The position numbers were made by a program, and so were the translations under genes. Below the pieces are notes generated by a model. The model worked only from the letters and a program-made list of their open reading frames with translations. It had not been told where the DNA came from and ran no database searches. Source: an uncultured Ruaniaceae bacterium (GTDB taxonomy: Bacteria > Actinomycetota > Actinomycetes > Actinomycetales > Beutenbergiaceae). From it: DNA of 5,772 nt. The stretch is taken from NCBI GenBank assembly GCA_947251855.1, contig CAMXUZ010000093.1:1-5772 (forward strand), read 5' to 3'. Below, one piece after another: positions 1-5,232 of this stretch (within the stretch, counting starts at the first letter, position 1; every line of letters begins with the position of its first letter).

Positions 1-205
1 CGGCGATCCGCCCGGCCACCTCGTGGCCCGGGGTCGCCGGCAGCGCCGCCGGGTCCGCCGTCGCTACGGTGCCCAGATCAGCCCCGCATACGCCGGCGGC
101 GACGACCTCAACTCGCACCCACCCCGGCTCCAACCATGGAGGCGGCACCGCTGCTGCTTCGACACGACCGCCGGGCTGTTGCACCTGCATTGCTCGGGTC
201 TGCAC
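1..205 (-). CDS. Zinc-type alcohol dehydrogenase (MDR family), N-terminal fragment
   Basis: This is the start of a medium-chain dehydrogenase/reductase, cut by the left edge after 68 codons. The visible part is the GroES-like catalytic domain. GVCGADL (residues 38-44) supplies the Cys (C40) expected to bind the catalytic zinc, and TPGHE (58-62) supplies the second zinc ligand, H61. The preceding PGWVRVEVVAAG (27-38) matches the family's first beta strands. Family members oxidise or reduce alcohols and aldehydes with NAD(P) in the cytosol; the Rossmann domain and the substrate cannot be seen. I chose the GTG at 205-203 because a GAGG ribosome-binding site (217-214) lies 8 bases upstream and the resulting RAMQV stretch resembles family N-termini. 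An ATG at 190-188 is the alternative. The gene is divergent from the small gene at 449. The family call is firm; the specific enzyme is unknown. Confidence 0.85.
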   Translation of the reverse strand, partial: MQTRAMQVQQPGGRVEAAAVPPPWLEPGWVRVEVVAAGVCGADLGTVATADPAALPATPGHEVAGRIA

Positions 206-401
206 ACGAACCGCCTCACACTCGAAAAGTTCCCTTGCCCCGGGTGAGCCTACGTCCCCGTGCGTTCTCCCACTAGGGGCCCACGCTGAACGGGGACCTA
301 GGGAATGCTTATGACCCCGGCCCTTCCCATAATGGGCCCCTATGGGTGCATTCGTGCCCGTGGCCTACACGCGGGGCGGCGGAGGTTCCTACCGTGGAGA
401 T

Positions 402-414
402 GCACCTCAGGTGC
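402..414. repeat. 13-bp perfect palindrome ahead of the monooxygenase-like gene
   Basis: GCACCT-C-AGGTGC is perfectly self-complementary around one central base. It ends 21 bases before the ribosome-binding site of the gene at 449. As DNA it could be the binding site of a dimeric regulator. A hairpin in the mRNA is less likely, because a single-base loop would force the inner pairs open. The dehydrogenase gene diverges from the same region and a LysR regulator lies downstream, but no sequence match ties this site to either. Confidence 0.4.
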
Positions 415-435
415 CGAAGAATTTACCACGTACCG

Positions 436-441
436 AAGGAG
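436..441 (+). promoter_or_regulatory. Ribosome-binding site for the gene at 449
   Basis: AAGGAG lies 7 bases before the ATG at 449. It is the strongest Shine-Dalgarno sequence in the window, and it decides the start against an in-frame ATG at 305 that would add 48 unlikely residues. Confidence 0.9.
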
Positions 442-448
442 AAGGACC

Positions 449-730
449 ATGGCGTACCTAGAAGTCACCCTACAGGTGAACGAAGCCGATCGCCCGGCTG
501 CAGCAAGCGTGTACACCAAGTACAAGCAACCCTTCCTCGAGTCGATCGCCGGGGCAACTAGCAAAGAACTTCTTGTTCGCGACGACGACGTGCAGGTGCT
601 CCACGGTTTCAGCACCGTCGCGGACGCCCAGGCGTATCTCGAATCGGAGTTGTTCACACGCGATGTGGTCAACGAACTATCCCCACTGTTGCAGGCCGAA
701 CCGGAGATTCGGATCTACGACGTCGCCTAA
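449..730 (+). CDS. Antibiotic-biosynthesis-monooxygenase-like small protein
   Basis: This is a 93-residue protein with the size and pattern of the dimeric alpha/beta-barrel (ferredoxin-like) superfamily. An N-terminal strand (YLEVTLQVN, 3-11) is followed by a helix (about 15-34), a strand pair (TSKELLVRDDDVQVLHGF, 37-54), a helix (TVADAQAYLESELF, 56-69) and a final strand (EIRIYDVA, 86-93). ABM-type members are cofactor-free oxygenases acting on quinols or polyketides, or simple ligand-binding proteins. No catalytic residue can be assigned here, so the enzymatic role is inference. The start is set by AAGGAG 7 bases upstream. The lysR gene follows in the same direction after 46 bases, which suggests a functional link, although lysR seems to have its own promoter. 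Fold assignment is moderate, function weak. Confidence 0.7.
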   Translation: MAYLEVTLQVNEADRPAAASVYTKYKQPFLESIAGATSKELLVRDDDVQVLHGFSTVADAQAYLESELFTRDVVNELSPLLQAEPEIRIYDVA

Positions 731-760
731 CACCGCTCCCAGCAGTGCCGGCAGCGCGGG

Positions 761-769
761 TGGTAGAAT
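761..769 (+). promoter_or_regulatory. Extended -10 promoter of leaderless lysR
   Basis: TGG-TAGAAT forms an extended -10 element (TGN at 761-763, hexamer at 764-769). Counting from the last T as -7 puts the transcript start at 776-777, at the GTG start codon. No Shine-Dalgarno sequence is visible in front of that GTG, which fits a leaderless mRNA. The -35 region (near 741-746) does not resemble consensus. Confidence 0.55.
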
Positions 770-776
770 CTGGGCT

Positions 777-1661
777 GTGGAAACACGCCTGAGTCCTGAA
801 GGGCTTCGATACGCACAAACAGTGGCGAGAGTCGGCTCTTTCGGCGCTGCCGCCCGCGCGCACCACGTCACCCAACCCGCCCTCTCCAACAGCATCGCCA
901 CGCTCGAGCGGCAGCTGGGCGGGCCACTGTTCGTCCGGTCGCCAACGGGCACCACCACCACGGCGCTGGGAACGCGCATGATGCCGGTGATCGATGAGGC
1001 GGTCGCCGCGTTGGATGGGGTGATAGCCGAAGCGCACCGGTGGTCCTCACCCCCGCCAGACGAGGTCCGGGTCGGGGTATCGCCGTTGATCGATTTCACC
1101 CTCGTCAACCGCATCTACGAAACGATCTCTCACCACTTTGAGGTGGTGATCAGGGAAGCAGACCTCGCCGACCTGCGTCATTCGCTGGCTACGGACGCAC
1201 TCGACTTGATCGTCGTCCCCTCCGTCGCCCCGATGCCGCGCTATGAACGGCACGTGGTGTATTCCGAGCCGATCGTGTTCGTCGGCGCGGGTGACTCGGC
1301 CGCTGAGCGGGTGGAGCTCTCTGAGCTCACCGAACGTCAGCTGATTCTCGTTCCCGATAGCTGCGGATTGACAGTGTTCACTCGGGATCTGCTGGAAGGC
1401 AACGGGCTGGCCTTGACGACCTACCCGGGGGAAGCGGCAAGTTACCGCGTACTGGAAGACTGGTCGCGAATGGGCCTGGGATCGGCGCTCTTGCCGCATT
1501 CGAAACTCTCGACTCAGACCTCGCAGGCAAGCGCGGTCTACGATGAGGGGGTGCCGGTGGAAATCTTCTACGAGGTGATCTGGGATCCCACCTCGGTTCT
1601 CGCCGAAGATTTCCGTGCGCTCGTCGCGCACCTGACAGAGCCGGCAACCGAAGGGGCGTAA
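777..1661 (+). CDS. LysR-family transcriptional regulator
   Basis: This 294-residue protein has the usual LysR length and order. The N-terminal winged helix-turn-helix covers about residues 5-63, with the typical FGAAARAHHVTQPALSNSIA (22-41) followed by LERQLGGPLFVRS (43-55). A linker helix (about 66-88) leads to a substrate-binding domain (about 96-288) that opens with EVRVGVSPLIDF. Such proteins bind DNA as tetramers and switch target genes in response to a small ligand; the ligand cannot be read from the sequence. I chose the GTG at 777 because it begins just before the conserved HTH region and lies 7 bases after a TAGAAT -10 element. The open frame continues upstream to 573 but overlaps the previous gene. 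Likely targets are its own promoter, the small gene upstream or the dehydrogenase, by analogy with other LysR loci. Confidence 0.93.
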   Translation: METRLSPEGLRYAQTVARVGSFGAAARAHHVTQPALSNSIATLERQLGGPLFVRSPTGTTTTALGTRMMPVIDEAVAALDGVIAEAHRWSSPPPDEVRVGVSPLIDFTLVNRIYETISHHFEVVIREADLADLRHSLATDALDLIVVPSVAPMPRYERHVVYSEPIVFVGAGDSAAERVELSELTERQLILVPDSCGLTVFTRDLLEGNGLALTTYPGEAASYRVLEDWSRMGLGSALLPHSKLSTQTSQASAVYDEGVPVEIFYEVIWDPTSVLAEDFRALVAHLTEPATEGA

Positions 1662-1708
1662 CTGTTACGAACGGCGGGCGCCTGCCGGTATCTACCAGAA
1701 TAAGGGAA

Positions 1709-1729
1709 TTCGCGGGCGTAACCCGTGAA
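1709..1729. repeat. Imperfect inverted repeat before lnt
   Basis: TTCGCGGG (1709-1716) and CCCGTGAA (1722-1729) pair at 7 of 8 positions around a 5-base spacer. They lie in the 115-base gap between lysR and lnt. The element could be an operator or a weak transcript hairpin; no T-tract follows it. A second weak GC hairpin, CGGC (1672-1675) with GCCG (1684-1687), sits just after the lysR stop and could contribute to termination. Confidence 0.3.
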
Positions 1730-1763
1730 CGCCACAGGTATGTCGTCGCCGCACAAGGGGCGC

Positions 1764-1771
1764 GGAAAGGG
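1764..1771 (+). promoter_or_regulatory. Ribosome-binding site supporting a TTG start for lnt
   Basis: GGAAAGGG lies 5 bases before the TTG at 1777. No ATG or GTG lies in frame between the upstream stop (1726-1728) and this point, so a TTG start is the best-supported choice. The next in-frame alternatives are a TTG at 1786 and a GTG at 1813, both with poorer upstream sequence. Confidence 0.5.
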
Positions 1772-1776
1772 CCGGT

Positions 1777-3420
1777 TTGCGGGAATTGTCGTCAAGGCGT
1801 GAGTCGCAGGCTGTGCAGCACAGACCGCCGTTGTCTCCTGGGAGTGGGCCGCTGCTGCCATTCCCCACCGCTCTTCTCGCGGCGGTGGCCGGAGGCCTGA
1901 GCTTGAACGCGGCCTTTCCGGGCCTCGGCTGGTGGCCGTTGGCCTTCGTCGCCATCGCTCTGGCGCTGCTTTCGCTTGAGGGTCGCAGCCTTCCTGAGTC
2001 CGTCCTCGTCGGTGCGGCATTCGGCGCAGGGTTCTACTTTCCTCATGTCTCCTGGGCCGGTTCGTTCCTTGGAGACAATCCCTGGAGCTGGGTTCCCTGG
2101 GTGGCGCTCGCGTCGGCTGAAACGCTCCTCATGGCCGCGCTCTCACCGTTGATCACGCTCGCCTACCGATGGTTTCCCTCAAACCTTCGTGGTCGCGCTG
2201 GTGGTATTGTCGCGCTCTCGGCCCTCGTTGCCGGCGCGTGGCTGGTGCGAGAGATCGTTCTCGGGTCGTGGCCATATGGCGGGTTCCCCTGGGGGCGCCT
2301 GGGGATGAGTCAGTCGGCGAGCCCGTTCGCGCAGCTCGCTTCATGGATCGGCGTCTCCGGGTTGGGATTCATCATGGTGATGCTATCCGCGAGTCTGCTC
2401 GAGCTACTCAGGATCTCTATCCGCAGTCATCGTCGCGACGTCGCTACTCGCCGGGATCTCCTCGCACGGATACCAATACGAAAAGCGGTTACGCTCCTCG
2501 TTGGGATCGGCATCCTCGCCCTCGTGCCGCAGTACCCCACCGAGAATGCTGGCTCCCTTCGCGTTGGCGCGGTCCAGGGAAACGGTCCGGCCGCCTATGC
2601 CGACACCCGCCGAGCCGGGGAAGTGCTGGCGGCACAACTCGCCGCCTCCCAAGAACTGGAAGGCGAAGACGTCGACCTCGTGCTCTGGCCGGAGGGAGGC
2701 GTCGACCTCGATCCGATCGAGGATCCGGGCACCGCGCTCCAGTTGACCTCAGCAGCTCGCGCCTATGGTGCGCCGATCCTGTTGAACGCCGCTGTCGAAA
2801 CTGACAACGAGGTCTACAACCGGTCGCTGCTCTGGAGCGAAACCGGGCCGGTCGGCAGCCACGCGAAGCGCCACCCCGTGCCGTTCGGTGAATATGTTCC
2901 CGATCGATGGCTGTATGAGAAGATCGCGCCCGGGCTCGTGGGTATGTTGCAGCGCGAATATCTTCCCGGGGATGAGCCCCCTCTCCTCGAAACCGATGGT
3001 GTCGAGGCGGGTTTGGCGATCTGCTTCGACGTCGTTTTCGACGAGGTCATCACCGAAAGCGTGTTAGGGGGTTCGCAGGTGCATTTGTTCCAGACCAACA
3101 ACGCAGACTTCCGCGGCACGGACGAACATCTCCAGCAGCTGGCTTTCGCACGGATGCGTGGCATCGAGACTGGGCGCAGCGTCGTCAACCTCTCGACGAC
3201 CGGATCGAGCCAAGTGTTCGACCCGGCCGGTAACGCCGTAGCCGAGCTCGCCGCAGATACCGCGGGGGCGATGGTCGTCGATGTGGAGCTTCGCAACGGC
3301 GTCACCGCCGGCGTCGCTGTCGGCCCGTGGGTGCACGGAGCCCTCCTGTGGGGCACTCCCACAGTTCTGGCTGGACTCGGCGCATTAGTGAGGGCAAGGC
3401 GCCGCTCCACTTCGTCTTGA
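1777..3420 (+). CDS. lnt: Apolipoprotein N-acyltransferase
   Basis: This membrane enzyme transfers a third acyl chain from phospholipid to the N-terminal cysteine of lipoproteins, the last step of lipoprotein maturation. The 547 residues are slightly longer than typical Gram-negative Lnt. Hydrophobic segments lie at about 27-47, 49-66, 74-95, 103-130, 142-162, 189-211 and 237-251, with a last one near 518-537. The conserved GGFPWGRLG is at 168-176. The extracytoplasmic nitrilase-like domain (about 261-505) has the full triad: E306 in LWPE, K364 in SHAKRHPVPFGEY and C416 in AICFD. QTNNADFRGTDEHLQQ (439-454) and RMRGIETGRSVVNLSTTG (459-476) are also family signatures. The start is uncertain between TTG 1777 and GTG 1813; neither affects a conserved segment. 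The same-strand lysR 115 bases upstream looks unrelated, and the next gene is convergent. Confidence 0.95.
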   Translation: MRELSSRRESQAVQHRPPLSPGSGPLLPFPTALLAAVAGGLSLNAAFPGLGWWPLAFVAIALALLSLEGRSLPESVLVGAAFGAGFYFPHVSWAGSFLGDNPWSWVPWVALASAETLLMAALSPLITLAYRWFPSNLRGRAGGIVALSALVAGAWLVREIVLGSWPYGGFPWGRLGMSQSASPFAQLASWIGVSGLGFIMVMLSASLLELLRISIRSHRRDVATRRDLLARIPIRKAVTLLVGIGILALVPQYPTENAGSLRVGAVQGNGPAAYADTRRAGEVLAAQLAASQELEGEDVDLVLWPEGGVDLDPIEDPGTALQLTSAARAYGAPILLNAAVETDNEVYNRSLLWSETGPVGSHAKRHPVPFGEYVPDRWLYEKIAPGLVGMLQREYLPGDEPPLLETDGVEAGLAICFDVVFDEVITESVLGGSQVHLFQTNNADFRGTDEHLQQLAFARMRGIETGRSVVNLSTTGSSQVFDPAGNAVAELAADTAGAMVVDVELRNGVTAGVAVGPWVHGALLWGTPTVLAGLGALVRARRRSTSS

Positions 3421-3480
3421 GGCCTACGAGGAAACACCCGAGCGGCTAGCTCCTGCCATTCCACGAGGAGGAACCGAGAT

Positions 3481-3514
3481 CGACGAGGCGCTTCGTCGGT
3501 GACGCGCCGCGCGT
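3481..3514. terminator. Two palindromes between convergent genes, possible terminator
   Basis: Two dyads sit in the 99-base gap between the converging stops of lnt and the chaB-like gene. CGACGA (3481-3486) pairs with TCGTCG (3493-3498). ACGCGC-C-GCGCGT (3502-3514) is a perfect 13-bp palindrome. Their position suits bidirectional termination, but neither is followed by a run of T on either strand, so they are not standard intrinsic terminators. An AGGAGG at about 3465-3470 has no start codon at a suitable distance. Confidence 0.35.
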
Positions 3515-3519
3515 ACCGG

Positions 3520-3936
3520 TCAACGGTTCTTGCGCGTTTTTTCCTCGTTAGCGTGTTGGATCGCGTCGACGAGTTGGTCTTTGTTCATCTTGGATCTGCC
3601 GGAGATGTCCAGGCGCTTCGCCACGTCGTAGAGGTGTTGCTTCGAGGCGTTCGCATCGACTCCGGCGGCGCTCTTGCCGCTGCGTCCGCGGGTACTTTCC
3701 GCCTTCGAGTCCGAGGGACCCTTCTCGTCCTTCGCTTCCCAGCGGTCGCCGACCTTTTCGAAGGAGTGCTTCAACGCCGAATAGGCGGTGCGGTTCGCGC
3801 GTTCTCCCTCACCGTATTCCTCGACCGCCGAATCATGGGCCTTCGCAAACGTGCGCTGGGCCTTTGCCGAGGACTTCTTCAGAGTGCTCGGCAACTCACT
3901 CTTCTTGGGTTTCCCGCTCTTGTTCAGCTTCGGCAT
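3520..3936 (-). CDS. ChaB-domain protein with Rho-N/SAP-like C-terminus
   Basis: This small basic 138-residue protein has two conserved ends. Residues about 14-70 match the ChaB domain: ELPSTLKKSSAKAQRTFAKA, then EEYGEGERANRTAYSALK and a closing Trp in DRWEAKD. ChaB was named as a putative regulator of the cation antiporter ChaA, but its biochemical role is not settled. A Lys/Ser/Gly-rich linker (about 71-97) joins it to a C-terminal motif, KQHLYDVAKRLDISGRSKMN and DQLVDAI (99-126). That motif resembles the Rho N-terminal or SAP-like helix-extended-helix fold, which often binds nucleic acid. The high Lys/Arg content is compatible with DNA or RNA binding. The start has AGGA 3 bases and AAAGG about 8 bases upstream. 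No chaA homologue is nearby. Domain calls are firm; function is inferred. Confidence 0.85.
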   Translation of the reverse strand: MPKLNKSGKPKKSELPSTLKKSSAKAQRTFAKAHDSAVEEYGEGERANRTAYSALKHSFEKVGDRWEAKDEKGPSDSKAESTRGRSGKSAAGVDANASKQHLYDVAKRLDISGRSKMNKDQLVDAIQHANEEKTRKNR

Positions 3937-3978
3937 GATTCCTGCCTTTCATCGGATTCGACACCCCACGCTATGCCG

Positions 3979-3995
3979 GAGAAGGATTTCTTCTC
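3979..3995. repeat. 6-bp inverted repeat upstream of the chaB-like gene
   Basis: GAGAAG and CTTCTC are perfect inverted copies around GATTT. They lie 43 bases upstream of the chaB-like start, where an operator could sit. A TAGCGT (minus strand, about 3974-3969) between them and the start is a possible -10 for that gene. A further 5-bp dyad, GTCAG (4053-4057) with CTGAC (4064-4068), lies deeper in the divergent gap. Support for any of these is limited to symmetry. Confidence 0.3.
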
Positions 3996-4112
3996 TAGGG
4001 GTTGCCTTCGCGCGCGCAAACGATAGGGTCATCCGCGTTGGGCCTCGGCTCAGTCAGCGGTGCCTGACGCTTTGAACGGCAGCCCACTCTCACCTTTCGC
4101 CCAGGAGTGGCA

Positions 4113-4152
4113 CGACCGAACCGCGTGGCGAGAGCAATCTCGCGGTCGGTCG
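4113..4152. repeat. Extended stem-loop just upstream of the aldo/keto reductase
   Basis: CGACCGAACCGCG (4113-4125) is the inverse of CGCGGTCGGTCG (4141-4152) apart from one extra A. Nested inside, GCGAGA (4128-4133) pairs perfectly with TCTCGC (4138-4143) around GCAA. The inner and outer stems share bases 4141-4143. They can stack as one bulged hairpin or alternate. The structure ends 2 bases before the AAGGTGAG that precedes the ATG at 4166. It could be an operator over the -35 region or an RNA hairpin next to the ribosome-binding site. Confidence 0.55.
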
Positions 4153-4153
4153 T

Positions 4154-4162
4154 TAAGGTGAG
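4154..4162 (+). promoter_or_regulatory. Ribosome-binding site or leaderless -10 for the aldo/keto reductase
   Basis: TTAAGGTGAG around 4153-4162 can be read two ways. AAGGTGAG is a good Shine-Dalgarno match ending close to the ATG at 4166. TAAGGT (4154-4159) also fits TANNNT and would place the transcript start exactly on the A of that ATG. The sequence alone does not decide, though the Shine-Dalgarno reading is the simpler one. Confidence 0.55.
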
Positions 4163-4165
4163 TGC

Positions 4166-4996
4166 ATGACTATTCCCGAACTTTCCCTCAGCGACGGTTC
4201 CCGCGTACCCGCCCTCGGCCAGGGCACGTGGCACATCGGCAACGATCCAGATGCACGCCCGACGGAGATTGCGGCCCTGCGCGCGGGCATCGACGCGGGA
4301 ATGACCCTCATCGACACCGCCGAGATGTACGGCGATGGCGCGAGTGAATCCGTCGTCGGGGAGGCGATCGCGCCCGTGCGCGAGCAGGTGTACCTCGTCG
4401 ATAAGGTGCTCCCCCACAACGCCTCGCGCAGCGGAACCACGTCGGCGTGCGAAGAGTCACTAGAGGTTCTCGGCACCGACTGGGTCGACCTGTACCTGCT
4501 GCACTGGCCCGGCCCTCACCCGATCGAGGAAACGATCGAGGCGTTCGAGTCCTTGAAAGATCGGGGTCTCATCGGCGCGTGGGGCGTGAGCAATTTCGAT
4601 CCGTATGACCTCGCTGCCCTTCCGGCCGCCCCGGTCGTCAACCAAGTGCTGTACAACCCGAGCCGCCGGGGCATCGAATTCGATCTGCTGCCGATGCAAC
4701 GCGCCTACACCCCGCCGATTCCGGCGATGGCCTACTCCCCCATCGAGCAGGGCCGGCTGCTCGATCACGCCCTCCTCCGGTCGATCGCCGAGCACCATGG
4801 CGCCTCGGTCGCCCAAGTGTTGCTTGCGTGGGCGATCCGCTCAGGGGATGTTATCGCGATCCCCAAGTCCGCCGACCCCGCCCGGGCGGTCGAAAATGCC
4901 GATAGCGCGTCGGTCGCCTTGGCGGCCGAGGACCTCGCAGCGATCGACGCGGTCTTCCCCGCTCCGACGACGGCGATGCCGCTCGAGGTGCTGTGA
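4166..4996 (+). CDS. Aldo/keto reductase
   Basis: This 276-residue cytosolic NADPH-dependent oxidoreductase has the (beta/alpha)8 fold and normal length for compact bacterial members such as the YeaE or 2,5-diketogluconate reductase type. The catalytic tetrad is intact: D50 in LIDTAEMYGDG, Y55 in the same motif, K80 in YLVDKVLP and H113 in YLLHWPGP. GVSNF (140-144), Q160 and Y190 mark nicotinamide-contacting positions, and AIPKSADPARAVENA (231-245) is the expected binding site for the adenosine 2'-phosphate of NADPH. Substrates are probably small aldehydes or ketones, but the family is too broad to name one. The gene diverges from the chaB-like gene and precedes ectA by 236 bases with a hairpin and a promoter between, so it is probably transcribed separately. 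A long stem-loop abuts its translation start. Confidence 0.95.
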   Translation: MTIPELSLSDGSRVPALGQGTWHIGNDPDARPTEIAALRAGIDAGMTLIDTAEMYGDGASESVVGEAIAPVREQVYLVDKVLPHNASRSGTTSACEESLEVLGTDWVDLYLLHWPGPHPIEETIEAFESLKDRGLIGAWGVSNFDPYDLAALPAAPVVNQVLYNPSRRGIEFDLLPMQRAYTPPIPAMAYSPIEQGRLLDHALLRSIAEHHGASVAQVLLAWAIRSGDVIAIPKSADPARAVENADSASVALAAEDLAAIDAVFPAPTTAMPLEVL

Positions 4997-5071
4997 ACCT
5001 CGCTCTCCGTACGCCCCGCGCGCGCCCCGAAACACCCCGTGTGAGCCATACCACTGAAATGACGACTTTCG

Positions 5072-5092
5072 GCTCCGCGAGGGCTCGGGAGC
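5072..5092 (+). terminator. GC-rich hairpin after the aldo/keto reductase, possible terminator
   Basis: GCTCC (5072-5076) and CGAG (5078-5081) pair with CTCG (5084-5087) and GGAGC (5088-5092). This gives about nine base pairs with one bulged G at 5077. The hairpin lies 76 bases after the stop of the aldo/keto reductase. The bases that follow (GACTTCCGCTTTGCG) are only mildly T-rich, so it is an imperfect intrinsic terminator. Confidence 0.4.
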
Positions 5093-5101
5093 GACTTCCG
5101 C

Positions 5102-5170
5102 TTTGCGTTGGCACATTAACGAAAGCCCCCGGTAGGCACCTCGAGACCGAAACAGTAAAGCCAACGCAAA
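5102..5170. repeat. Perfect 11-bp inverted repeat upstream of the ectA promoter
   Basis: TTTGCGTTGGC (5102-5112) recurs as its exact inverse GCCAACGCAAA (5160-5170), 47 bases apart. Inside, CGGT (5130-5133) can pair with ACCG (5146-5149). The left arm starts 9 bases after the preceding hairpin, and the right arm ends 26 bases before the -35 of ectA. It could be a two-site operator, a structured small RNA, or the remnant of a tiny mobile element. No target-site duplication is seen at the ends. Confidence 0.55.
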
Positions 5171-5196
5171 ATCGGCGAGCGTTTCATGGCTGAATC

Positions 5197-5224
5197 TTGA
5201 CTCGCGATCTCATCCTGTTACGGT
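5197..5224 (+). promoter_or_regulatory. Promoter of ectA
   Basis: A -35 TTGACT (5197-5202) and an extended -10 TGT-TACGGT (hexamer 5219-5224) are separated by 16 bases. This is the best sigma-70-type promoter in the window. The predicted start of transcription is at 5231-5233, on or within 2 bases of the ectA ATG, so the mRNA would be leaderless. No Shine-Dalgarno sequence is present, which agrees. Confidence 0.65.
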
Positions 5225-5232
5225 AAACACCG

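Larger units (their letters stand above)
206..448. promoter_or_regulatory. Divergent intergenic region with palindromes
   Basis: This 243-base GC-rich gap lies between two diverging genes and must hold both promoters. It carries a 10-bp perfect inverted repeat, TAGGGGCCCA (274-283) and TGGGCCCCTA (333-342), and a separate 13-bp palindrome at 402-414. Weak -10 candidates facing right are CATAAT (328-333) and TACCGT (390-395). Neither has a convincing -35, so I do not assign a start site. Facing left, TAGGCT (minus strand, about 255-250) is a possible -10 for the dehydrogenase. I see no conserved coding sequence; open frames across it continue from neighbouring frames and lack ribosome-binding sites. 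Confidence 0.4.

Noticed and set aside
23..314. Two rightward frames over the left edge
   Set aside because: They are Arg/Pro-rich shadows opposite the dehydrogenase fragment, which carries recognisable zinc-ligand motifs on the minus strand.
305..448. A 48-residue N-terminal extension of the monooxygenase-like protein from an ATG at 305
   Set aside because: The added residues are Arg/Gly-rich and unlike the family, while AAGGAG lies 7 bases before the ATG at 449.
573..776. A longer LysR protein beginning at 573
   Set aside because: It would overlap most of the previous gene, and the extra residues precede a normal LysR N-terminus. The GTG at 777 fits both the family and the promoter.
3499..4026. 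A 175-codon rightward frame opposite the chaB-like gene
   Set aside because: It is antisense to a gene with recognised domains, has no ribosome-binding site and shows no family resemblance.
5102..5170. The inverted repeat as a miniature transposable element
   Set aside because: No target-site duplication flanks the 11-bp ends, they match no insertion-sequence end that I recognise, and only one copy is in the window.
4993..5193. A 66-codon frame overlapping the end of the aldo/keto reductase
   Set aside because: It has no ribosome-binding site, runs through the hairpin and inverted repeat, and has an atypical composition.
5102..5232. A known riboswitch controlling ectA, such as a c-di-AMP sensor
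   Set aside because: I cannot match conserved riboswitch core sequences, and the likely ectA promoter lies downstream of the structured segment.
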